64,000 nt of DNA from Frankiaceae bacterium (GTDB taxonomy: Bacteria; Actinomycetota; Actinomycetes; BP-191): the NCBI GenBank assembly GCA_030840645.1, contig JAVEEC010000056.1, positions 62,001 through 126,000 of the forward strand, given 5' to 3'. The position numbers and the translations under genes were made by a program. Position 1 is the first letter of the stretch; each line of letters begins with the position of its first letter. A model generated the notes under the pieces. It had not been told where the DNA came from and ran no database searches. It saw only the letters and a program-made list of their open reading frames with translations. Below, piece by piece: positions 45,956 to 53,811 of the stretch.

Positions 45956-46127
45956 GATCCGGTCCTGCCTGCCCGCCCCTTTCGGGTGTTGCAGGCTGGA
46001 CGCTCGGCGACCAACTCAAGCCAGTGAGAGTGAACGCGCCCAATCACCACACCTGGTGATGCGCGATCACCACCCTTCCTGCGACCTTCGGATCGCCAAC
46101 GAAGGATCACGAGCGAAGGCTGGCTCG

Positions 46128-46397
46128 ATGGACGGAGACGACAGGGCCAAGGGCACGCGACGCGACGTGCCGGCCGTCGACCAGCCCTCGCCGCACTACG
46201 TGATCCGGGTCAAGGGACACCTCGACGCTCGTTGGGCGACCTGGTTCGACGGGATGCACCTCACCAACGAGGACGACGGCACCACCACCATCGACGGTCC
46301 CGTCGTCGACCAGGCCGCGCTGCACGGCCTGCTCCAGAGGCTGCGCGACGTCGGCGTCCCGCTGATCTCGCTCAGCCAGGCCGAGACCGACCACTGA
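46128..46397 (+). CDS. Small conserved actinobacterial protein
   Basis: An 89-residue soluble protein. The conserved part begins at ~24 (HYVIRVKGHLDARWATWFDG) and runs through HLTNEDDGTTTIDGPVVDQA to ALHGLLQRLRDVGVPLISLS. This short family is common in actinobacteria, often near LuxR regulators and DUF4386 proteins, as here. ATG 46128 has GAAGG upstream. Function unknown; it probably forms a small alpha/beta fold. Confidence 0.75.
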   Translation: MDGDDRAKGTRRDVPAVDQPSPHYVIRVKGHLDARWATWFDGMHLTNEDDGTTTIDGPVVDQAALHGLLQRLRDVGVPLISLSQAETDH

Positions 46398-46444
46398 CGC
46401 ACCCGCCATCGAGCCTCGATGGCGTCGAATCCGAAGGGACCCCA

Positions 46445-47209
46445 ATGGCCACGCAGGCCCGAACCCCGCACCGCGTACCCAGGGACACGATGCGCAAGAC
46501 CGCCCTGGTCGCCGGCGCGCTCTACCTGATCACGTTCGTCACCTCGATCCCGGCCCTGCCCCTCTACCACGACATCCTCCACAACCAGAGCTACGTCCTC
46601 GGCAGCGCCAGCGACACCGGCGTGCTGATCGGTGCCGTGCTCGAGGTCCTCTGCGCCCTCGCCGGCATCGCCACCGCCGTGGTGCTGTTCCCGGTCATCA
46701 AGCGCAAGAGCGAGACCGCAGCCCTCGGCTTCGTGACCGCCCGCGTGCTCGAAGCCAGCATGATCTTCGTCGGCGTCCTGAGCGTGCTGTCGATCGTGAC
46801 GCTCCACAAGAACGGCGCCGCCGGTGCCGAGACCGCGTCGCTCGTCTCGACCGGACGGTCCCTGGTCGCGCTCCACGACTGGACCTTCCTGCTCGGCCCC
46901 GGGATCATGCCGGCCGTCAACGCCCTGTGCCTGGCCACGGTCCTCTACCGGACTCGCCTGGTGCCCCGCATCATCCCGACGGTGGGCCTCATCGGAGCCC
47001 CGATCCTGCTCGCCTCCGCCGTGGCCATCCTCTTCGGGGCGTACGACCAGGTCTCGTCCGTGTCGGCGCTCACCGCTCTGCCGATCGCGGCGTGGGAGTT
47101 CTCCCTCGGCGTGTGGCTGGTCGTGAAGGGCTTCAGGTACTCACCCGTCATCGTGACCGACTCCACCGTCGTGGACCTCGACGCCGCGGCCGTCCCGGCC
47201 GGCGTCTGA
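46445..47209 (+). CDS. DUF4386 family membrane protein
   Basis: A 254-residue integral membrane protein with about six TM helices. The first is KTALVAGALYLITFVTSIPA, later GVLIGAVLEVLCALAGIATA and VLEASMIFVGVLSVLSIVTL. The spacing and the GxLYLITF start match DUF4386. ATG 46445 has AAGGGA 4 nt before it. It follows the small conserved gene by 47 bp, likely in one operon. Function unknown. Confidence 0.85.
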   Translation: MATQARTPHRVPRDTMRKTALVAGALYLITFVTSIPALPLYHDILHNQSYVLGSASDTGVLIGAVLEVLCALAGIATAVVLFPVIKRKSETAALGFVTARVLEASMIFVGVLSVLSIVTLHKNGAAGAETASLVSTGRSLVALHDWTFLLGPGIMPAVNALCLATVLYRTRLVPRIIPTVGLIGAPILLASAVAILFGAYDQVSSVSALTALPIAAWEFSLGVWLVVKGFRYSPVIVTDSTVVDLDAAAVPAGV

Positions 47210-47218
47210 CCCCAACGT

Positions 47219-47262
47219 CACCCGCCCGCTGTCCCGGCGAAACCGGGGCAGCGGGGCGGGTG
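47219..47262 (+). terminator. Hairpin terminator after DUF4386 gene
   Basis: CACCCGCCCGCTGTCCCGG pairs with CCGGGGCAGCGGGGCGGGTG almost perfectly, with a GCGAAA-type loop, 10 bp after the DUF4386 stop. It ends the operon before the DUF4389 gene. Confidence 0.75.
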
Positions 47263-47305
47263 AGCAAGCATCATTGACGTGTCCCACCACACCAAGGAGA
47301 AAGCC

Positions 47306-47902
47306 ATGACCACCGCCACCGTCCACGCGGCCAGCGTCCACTTCGACGCCGACCGGCGCATCGCCCGCTGGAGACCGCTCGTCCAGTGGCTCCTCGCGAT
47401 CCCGCACCTGGTCATCGCCAACGCCCTCGGCACGCTGCGCGGGTTCCTCACCCTCATCAGCTTCGTCACGGTCCTGTTCACCGAACGGATCCCGCGACCG
47501 CTGTTCGACGCCATCGCCATGACCTACCGCTACGAATGGCGTGCCGTCTGCTACGCGCTGGCGCTGCACGAGGACTACCCGCCGTTCGAGTTCACGCCGG
47601 CCGCCGCCGACGACGGTCACGAGCGGCACACCGCGCTCGCCATCGCCTACCCCGAACGGCTGAACCGGTGGAAGCCGCTCTACAAGTGGTTCCTCGCGAT
47701 CCCGCACTACGTCGTGCTCGTCATCCTCGCGGCGGCCAGCGTGGTCGCCGTGCTCTGGGGCGTCGTCGCCGTGATCATCACCGGCCAGTACCCGGAGCGG
47801 CCCCGCACCTTCCTCGTCGGCGCCTACCGCTACCGCCTGCGGGTCCAGACCTACGCGGGGCTCCTGACGGACGAGTACCCGCCCTTCAGCCTCTCCTCGT
47901 AG
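47306..47902 (+). CDS. DUF4389 family membrane protein
   Basis: A 198-residue membrane protein containing two copies of the DUF4389 unit: RWRPLVQWLLAIPHLVI (22-38) and RWKPLYKWFLAIPHYVV (~120-136). Each is followed by a TM helix, a charged loop (TERIPRPLFDAIAMTYRYEW; GQYPERPRTFLVGAYRYRLR) and a YPPF motif. ATG 47306 has AAGGAG upstream. It converges with the LuxR gene with only 5 bp between stops. Function unknown. Confidence 0.88.
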   Translation: MTTATVHAASVHFDADRRIARWRPLVQWLLAIPHLVIANALGTLRGFLTLISFVTVLFTERIPRPLFDAIAMTYRYEWRAVCYALALHEDYPPFEFTPAAADDGHERHTALAIAYPERLNRWKPLYKWFLAIPHYVVLVILAAASVVAVLWGVVAVIITGQYPERPRTFLVGAYRYRLRVQTYAGLLTDEYPPFSLSS

Positions 47903-47907
47903 CGGGC

Positions 47908-50598
47908 TCAGAGGTCGAGCTCGTCCGCCCGGCGGACGGCAGCGCGGCGGCTGCCGACGCCGAGCTTGGTGTAGATGCTCTTGGTGTGGGTCCGCATGGT
48001 GTTGAGCGACACCATGAGCTCGCGGGCGATCTCCGGTCCGTCGAGCTCGGAGCGGAGCAACCGGAGCACGTCGAGCTCGCGCTCGCTCAGCGGGTCGACC
48101 AGCCCCGGACCGGCGGGCGCGCCGACCGCTGCCGGGCCGCTCACGGCCACCAGCCGCCGGGCGTAGCTCCCGGCGGCGCTTCGTGGCGAGATGTCGCGCA
48201 GCAGACCGAGCATCGGCGCTCCCTCGTCGAGGAACACTCGTGCGTAGCCCTCCGGCTCGGCCAGGGTCAGCGCCCGCTCCAACGAGGCGTGCGCAGCCGG
48301 GCGCCGCCCGCCGTCGTGGTGGGCGAGTGCCAGCAGGACGAGGATCTCGACCGTGCTCCCGATGCGACCGCCGTCCTCCGCGGCACTCAGGAGACGTTCG
48401 AGAAGCCGCACCGCATCGGTGTCCTCGGCGCGTTCGGCGACGGCACCGGCGAGGAGGATCCGGGCCAGCGTGACGTGCTCGTACTCCCGCACGTAGGACA
48501 GCGCGTCGTCCGCGGCGAGCGAGCGGTCTCGCGCCCAGCGAAGCGCCTCGTCGCGCCGGCCCTGCGCCAGGTGGACGCGCGCCCGTACCGCCGGGACCGG
48601 TTGCACCTCCGGCGAGAAGTCGGTGTTGTAGACCCTCTCCGCTTCGTCCAGCAGTTCGACGGCGCCGTCGAGGTCGCCCTCGGCCTGCCGCAGCCGGGCC
48701 GTCGCGACGCGCCACCGGTACGGGTGCTGGCCGAACCCAGCGGCCTCGCCGATGTCCCGTGCGGCGGCGAGGTGGCGGCGTGCGCCGGCGAGGTCGTTGC
48801 GCTCTCGGTGCAGCTCGGCGATGCCGACGTGCATGTCGGGAGCGCCTCGCAGGGTCGGCCGGCCCGGCTGGGTCGCGCGGCCGAGCCCGCGCTCGTAGTA
48901 GGCCATCGCCTCGGCGAGCCGGCCCTGCGCGATGCGGATGTCGGCGAGCGTCACCGCCCCGGCGATGACGTCGGCGTCGTGGCCGGCCCGCGCCAGGCTC
49001 GCCATGCCCGCCGCGTACCAGTGGTGGGCCTCGTCGAGACTCCCCTCGGACCAGTGGGCCAGGCCCAGCAGGCAGGCCGCTCCGCCACGTTCCAGCAGGT
49101 CGTCCTCGCCGGCGAGGTCGAGCACCCGTTGCGCGTGTCGCATGGTGCCGGGCAGGTCGCCGAGGAGACGCGCCTGGCCGGCGCGGTACAGGGAGATCGA
49201 GCTGGGCAACGAGCGGAGTGCCGCTTCGTCGAGCACCACCATCCCCGGGGGCCGCTCGGACGTTCCGGCCGCGTCCACCCACCGCTCGCCGATCCGGAGC
49301 AGCCGTTCCACGCCGCTGAGCTCGCCGGTCGCCATCAGGGCCCCGACGAACCCGATGGCGAGGACGGGCCGGTTCTCGAACACCTCGGCGGGGAGAGCCT
49401 CGAACCAGTTCCGGAGCGTCACCTCGCGGCGCAGCTGCCGCAACTCTGATCCGGCGATCTCGACGAGGTCTGCCGCTCGTTCGAAGTCCTCGCCCGCGAG
49501 CGCGTGCCGGATCGCCTCTGGCCGATCGTCGTGCTGCTCGTGCCAGCCGCACGCGCGCCGATGGAGCTCGCCGATCGTCGCCGGCTGCTCGTCGAGGAGC
49601 CGGGCCCGCAACAAGTCCGCGAAGAGGTGGTGGTAGCGGTACCAGTAGCGGCGGTCGTCGAGCGGGACGAGGAAGAGGTTGGCCCGATCGAGCGCTTCCA
49701 GCATCGACGTCCCGCCGGCGTGGCCCGTGACGGCGTCGCACAGCGAGCCGTTGAGCCGGCTGAGGATCGACGTCCGCAGCAGGAAGTCCCGGACATGTTC
49801 GGGCTGGCGCTCCAGCACCTCGCCGACGAGGTAGTCGACGATGTAGCGGTCGTCGCCCGCGAAGGCGGCGATGAAGCCGGCGGCGTCGTCCCGGCCCTGC
49901 ATCGAGAGCGCAGCCAGCTGAAGAGCGGCGATCCACCCTTCGGTGCGCTCCTCGAGCCTGGCGACGTCGGACTCCGTGAGCTGCAGGCTCATGACGTCGG
50001 TGAGGTACGTCGCCGCTTCGTCGGGCGTGAAGCGCAGGTCCGCGGCACGGAGCTCGACGAGCTCACCACGTGACCTGAGCCGGGCCAACGGCAGCGCCGG
50101 GTCGGCACGGCTGGTGAGGATCACGTGCACCCGGGGAGGCAGGTGCTCGAGAAGGAACGCCATCCCGTCCTGGATCTCGGTCGCGTCGATGACGTGGTAG
50201 TCGTCCAGCACCAGGACGACGTCGTCGGAGGCGGCGTGCAGGTCGTTCACCAGGGTCGCGAGGACCGCGTCGATCGGCTCGGCCGCCTGCAACAGCGCCA
50301 GGGCGCTCCCGCCCACTCCGGGCGCTGCCGTCTGGAGCGCGGTGAGGACGTAGGTCCAGAACAGCGCGGGGGAGTTGTCGCGCTGGTCCAGCGAGAGCCA
50401 TGCCACCGTTGGCACATCAGCGGACGTCGCCATCCACTCCGTCACCAGCGTCGACTTGCCGAAGCCCGCAGGTGCGGAGACGAGGATCAACCGCGACTCG
50501 CGAACGAGGTCCAGCCGCTCGGTCAGCCTCGGACGCTCGACGACGCCACGTCGCCGCAGCGGGGCGTGGAACTTCGTCTCGAGCAGCGGACCCGTCAT
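47908..50598 (-). CDS. LuxR/LAL (MalT-type) transcriptional regulator
   Basis: An 896-residue ATP-dependent regulator. MalT-type start TKFHAPLRRRGVVERPRL, Walker A SAPAGFGKSTLVTEW (~43-57), Walker B VVLVLDDYHVID, then a winged-helix and a long TPR-rich middle (~400-800). The C-terminal LuxR HTH is LSERELDVLRLLRSELDGPE, then REL, then SLNTMRTHTKSIYTKLG. ATG 50598 places the start right before the conserved TKFHAP motif; a start 14 codons upstream is possible. It is probably a ligand-triggered activator; its targets may be the DUF4386/DUF4389 genes next to it. Confidence 0.92.
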   Translation of the reverse strand: MTGPLLETKFHAPLRRRGVVERPRLTERLDLVRESRLILVSAPAGFGKSTLVTEWMATSADVPTVAWLSLDQRDNSPALFWTYVLTALQTAAPGVGGSALALLQAAEPIDAVLATLVNDLHAASDDVVLVLDDYHVIDATEIQDGMAFLLEHLPPRVHVILTSRADPALPLARLRSRGELVELRAADLRFTPDEAATYLTDVMSLQLTESDVARLEERTEGWIAALQLAALSMQGRDDAAGFIAAFAGDDRYIVDYLVGEVLERQPEHVRDFLLRTSILSRLNGSLCDAVTGHAGGTSMLEALDRANLFLVPLDDRRYWYRYHHLFADLLRARLLDEQPATIGELHRRACGWHEQHDDRPEAIRHALAGEDFERAADLVEIAGSELRQLRREVTLRNWFEALPAEVFENRPVLAIGFVGALMATGELSGVERLLRIGERWVDAAGTSERPPGMVVLDEAALRSLPSSISLYRAGQARLLGDLPGTMRHAQRVLDLAGEDDLLERGGAACLLGLAHWSEGSLDEAHHWYAAGMASLARAGHDADVIAGAVTLADIRIAQGRLAEAMAYYERGLGRATQPGRPTLRGAPDMHVGIAELHRERNDLAGARRHLAAARDIGEAAGFGQHPYRWRVATARLRQAEGDLDGAVELLDEAERVYNTDFSPEVQPVPAVRARVHLAQGRRDEALRWARDRSLAADDALSYVREYEHVTLARILLAGAVAERAEDTDAVRLLERLLSAAEDGGRIGSTVEILVLLALAHHDGGRRPAAHASLERALTLAEPEGYARVFLDEGAPMLGLLRDISPRSAAGSYARRLVAVSGPAAVGAPAGPGLVDPLSERELDVLRLLRSELDGPEIARELMVSLNTMRTHTKSIYTKLGVGSRRAAVRRADELDL

Positions 50599-50712
50599 GG
50601 GTACGAGCGCTCGCGAGGCATGGGCGCCGAGCGACACCACGAACCGGCGCTGGGCGTCCTCACCGCCCCAGTGTCGTTCATAGCGTCGGGCGGGTCGTTC
50701 TGCAGGAGGTGC

Positions 50713-52260
50713 CTACGTCGAGCGGGTGCGGTGGTGGTCGGCCTCGCCGCGTTCGCCGAGGGCCGCGTACCAGTCGGCGGCGGCGGCGTGCAGGGCCGCG
50801 CGGCGCTGCGCGGACAGCCGCTGGTAGACGTACTCGCGGATGCTCGTGTGCACGAACGCCACGTCGCCGCTACGGCTGCGCAACGCCACGTGGTAGCGCA
50901 CGAGACGCCGGCTGATGTCGGAGACCTGGCTGACGGTCCGGCCGCTGACGGCGGCGAGCGCCGCGTCGGTGAACTGGTCGCGGAAGATGCTCGCGGCTTC
51001 GAGGATGTCGCGGTCGTAGGTGTCCATGAGGCCGGTCAGCCAGTCGAGGAGGAACTCCTGAACGTCGTCCCGCTCGGTGAACGACACGACGCCGCCGGTG
51101 ATCTCCTCCGCCGTCGCGGTGGACAGCCAGGGCGCGGCGAGGCGGACGAGCTGCGGGATGCCGCCGGTCCACCCGTGCGCGACGGCCGCGGTCGCGTCGT
51201 CGACGCCGGCGCCGGACTTGTGCAGCATCGCCCGCGTCTCGCGCTCGGTGAGCGACGGCACGGCGATCGGCATGGCGGTGCGCGGCCGCGGGTCGCGGTG
51301 CCGCCCGACGGTGACGATGCGCAGGTCCGGCAGCCGCGCCGAGATGTCGTCGAGGAAGCTGCCGATCGCCGGGTCCGCCTCGCTGAGGTGGTAGTCGTCG
51401 AAGACGAGGACGCCCGGATGGTCGCCGAGCTCGGACACGGCGACGCGGCTGACGAGCGAGACGTCGATGCGCGGGACGGACGCGGCGGTGACCTCGGCGA
51501 GGCGCGGCAGGTCGTGCGCCCGCAGATGCTCGCCCAGCTCGAAGAGCACCGCGAGCAATGTGTCGTTGACGCCGGCGCGCAACCGGTACCAGAGCAGGGG
51601 GCTGGTCGTCGTCCACGCGGTCGCGAGCTCGGCGACGAGCGACGTCTTGCCGATGCCGGCGGGGCCGTGCACGTGGACGACCCGCGCGTCGCGGACCGCG
51701 TCGGCGACGGTACGCGCGATCGCGGGCCGCGCAACGTACTCCGCGATCGCGGGGATCGGCTCGAACCGGTACCGCGGTGGCTCCGGCTGTTCGGTCGGGT
51801 CCTCGCCGAGGTCGCGCAACGTCGTCGCCAGCTCGGTGCGGAGGAACTCGATCGCGCGGGTCCGCTCGCGGCTGAGCTGCCGAACCGAGATGCCGAGCCT
51901 GACCGCGGCGCTCTCGGCCTTCACGCCCTCGACGAAGCACATGACGAGCACCCGGTGGGCGAGCCGCTCCTTGTAGCCGGCGTCGTCGGCCGGGCGGAGC
52001 CGCTCGACGGTCTCGCGCAGCAGCCCCGCGCCCGCGCGGCCGACCTCGACGCGCGACGCGCCGACCGGCAGCCTGCTGGTGAGACGCAGCAGCTCGACGA
52101 GCGCCGGGTCGACGAGGCGTTCCGGGTCGTCCAGGGCGGCGACCCACCGGCGCACGGCGTCGACAGGCGGGAACGTCCCCCTGGGTACGTCGTCGCTCCG
52201 GTCGTCGGTCACGCGCGGCGGAGCGACCGCGAGGGTGTGGGGCATTGCGGGGCATCCCAT
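50713..52260 (-). CDS. STAND-type ATPase with N-terminal sigma-like helix-turn-helix, apparently truncated
   Basis: A 515-residue protein. The N-terminal ~120 residues include an HTH like those of sigma-factor region 4 (YKERLAHRVLVMCFVEGVKA, SAAVRLGISVRQLSRERTRA). A STAND/AAA NTPase follows with Walker A VHGPAGIGKTSLVAEL and Walker B GVLVFDDYHLSE, then winged-helix segments. The frame stops inside the first helical repeat (ALHAAAADWYAALGERGEAD, then HHRTRST), where TPR repeats would normally continue. This suggests loss of the C-terminal half at the junction with the LuxR region. ATG 52260 used; ATG 52245 also fits. Confidence 0.75.
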   Translation of the reverse strand: MGCPAMPHTLAVAPPRVTDDRSDDVPRGTFPPVDAVRRWVAALDDPERLVDPALVELLRLTSRLPVGASRVEVGRAGAGLLRETVERLRPADDAGYKERLAHRVLVMCFVEGVKAESAAVRLGISVRQLSRERTRAIEFLRTELATTLRDLGEDPTEQPEPPRYRFEPIPAIAEYVARPAIARTVADAVRDARVVHVHGPAGIGKTSLVAELATAWTTTSPLLWYRLRAGVNDTLLAVLFELGEHLRAHDLPRLAEVTAASVPRIDVSLVSRVAVSELGDHPGVLVFDDYHLSEADPAIGSFLDDISARLPDLRIVTVGRHRDPRPRTAMPIAVPSLTERETRAMLHKSGAGVDDATAAVAHGWTGGIPQLVRLAAPWLSTATAEEITGGVVSFTERDDVQEFLLDWLTGLMDTYDRDILEAASIFRDQFTDAALAAVSGRTVSQVSDISRRLVRYHVALRSRSGDVAFVHTSIREYVYQRLSAQRRAALHAAAADWYAALGERGEADHHRTRST

Positions 52261-52392
52261 CCGCGGTACGTCGTGCGAGACGACGAACGGTAACGGACAT
52301 CTCGGGCACCGAGAAGGGGGGCGGGGGTCCCGATCACGCGGCCCGGTCGCCGCCGCGGTCCTCCGTGCGACGACCCGCGCAACGGCACGCGC

Positions 52393-53811
52393 TCATCCGA
52401 GCCGTTCGTCGAACGTTCCCACGACGCGCAGGGACACGCCGTTCGGCCCCTCCTGCAGACCGCGCACGAGGAACGTCCGGTGGCTGCTGTCGGCCGGGAT
52501 CATCCCGGTCAGGGACAGCCCCTTCAACCCGGCGCTCAACGGCGGTGCCGCCGCGCGCTGCGGCCCCCACGTGCGCGTCCGGGACGACCAGCGCCGCAGC
52601 GCGACGCGGTGGTTGCCGATCGGTCCGACGCAGAGAAGGAGGACCACGTCGCCGCCCGCGGCCAGCCACGGATGGCCGCCGGCGATCGTGTCGTCTTTGC
52701 CGCCGGGCGGGACCGCGACCGTCAGCCAGCGCCGTCCGCCGTCGGTCGAGAGGTACATCAGGTGGAACGTCCGCTGGAGCTTCGCGTCGTACCGGCCGAC
52801 GCCGACGAGGATCCGGGCGGGCCGGCCCCGCACGTGCTCGACGTCGACGCCGGTGACGGCGTCGATCCCCGGCACGGCGGCGATCAGCCCGCGGCGGACC
52901 GTCTTCGCGCCGACCGTCACCATGTCCACGCCGCCGGCGCGTCGCACATAGAGGACGTTGCCGTCGAGCGGGTCGGCCACCAGCCCGCCCCAGTCGTCCG
53001 GCGCGGCGCTCGCGAACGACCACGATGCGCCGGCGTCGTGCGTCACGTAGAGGCCGCGGCCGTCGATGGCGGCCGCCGGCAGCGCGCCCGCGATGCGCGC
53101 CGCGTCCCTGGCGTCGAGCACGACGTACGCGGTACGCGGGTCGGTGGCCGACACGACGAGCACCGGCGCCGTGGCACGCGAAGGGGTCAGCCCGTTGCCG
53201 GTCAGCGGTACCGGCTCCGGCGCCCAGGGGTACCTGACGCGGAGGAGGTCCGTCTGCCACGTCGTGCCGCCGTCCATGCTGTGCGCGAGCAGGTACGGGA
53301 ACACCCCGGCTGTGTTTTGGCCGAGGCCCGTGAACCAGCCGTCGGTGTTGGCCATGAGGATGTAGACCGGGTCGGGCGCGCCCTTCGCCGGGCTTGCGCC
53401 CGCGGGCCGTGTCTGCGTCGCGACAGCGATGATCGTGTACTGCAGCTGGGAGATCGCGACCGCGACCGCCGGGTCCGAAGCGGTGGCCGTGACCGCGGTC
53501 GGGTCGATGCTGTACGCCCGCTGCCACGTACACCCCTTGTCGGTCGTCCGCCTCAGCGTCACGCCGTCGTTGAGGAAGATCCGCCCCGGGCCGCCCCCGG
53601 CGTGGAACGACTCCTGCGGAAAGCCCAGGACGTGCGTGAGCGGCGTGATGTTCGCGCCGTTGGCGACGTCGACCTCGTACGGCTCGTCGGCCAGCGACCA
53701 CGCCCCCTTCGCCCGCAGGCCGGGGCAGCCCGCGGCGGGCGCGGGCGCGGCGAGACACGTGGTCATGACGAGCGCCGCGGCGGTGGCGGCGCGGCGGGTC
53801 CTCGGCTTCAC
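52393..53811 (-). CDS. Secreted beta-propeller protein (sialidase/VPS10-like repeats)
   Basis: A 472-residue exported protein. Signal peptide MKPRTRRAATAAALVMTTCL up to PAPAA. The mature part carries BNR/sialidase-like repeats with the SxDGGxxW pattern: AHSMDGGTTWQTD, THDAGASWSFAS, STDGGRRWLTV. AAGGAGG lies 7 nt before GTG 53811, which overlaps the stop of the upstream gene (GTGA). It is the last gene of the five-gene operon. The catalytic residues of a sialidase are not obvious, so a binding or structural role is more likely. Confidence 0.82.
   Translation of the reverse strand: MKPRTRRAATAAALVMTTCLAAPAPAAGCPGLRAKGAWSLADEPYEVDVANGANITPLTHVLGFPQESFHAGGGPGRIFLNDGVTLRRTTDKGCTWQRAYSIDPTAVTATASDPAVAVAISQLQYTIIAVATQTRPAGASPAKGAPDPVYILMANTDGWFTGLGQNTAGVFPYLLAHSMDGGTTWQTDLLRVRYPWAPEPVPLTGNGLTPSRATAPVLVVSATDPRTAYVVLDARDAARIAGALPAAAIDGRGLYVTHDAGASWSFASAAPDDWGGLVADPLDGNVLYVRRAGGVDMVTVGAKTVRRGLIAAVPGIDAVTGVDVEHVRGRPARILVGVGRYDAKLQRTFHLMYLSTDGGRRWLTVAVPPGGKDDTIAGGHPWLAAGGDVVLLLCVGPIGNHRVALRRWSSRTRTWGPQRAAAPPLSAGLKGLSLTGMIPADSSHRTFLVRGLQEGPNGVSLRVVGTFDERLG

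Noticed and set aside
47141-49936. 931-residue minus-strand open frame
   Set aside because: It is a GC-rich shadow of the LuxR/LAL gene in another frame, with Arg/Gly-dominated low-complexity content.
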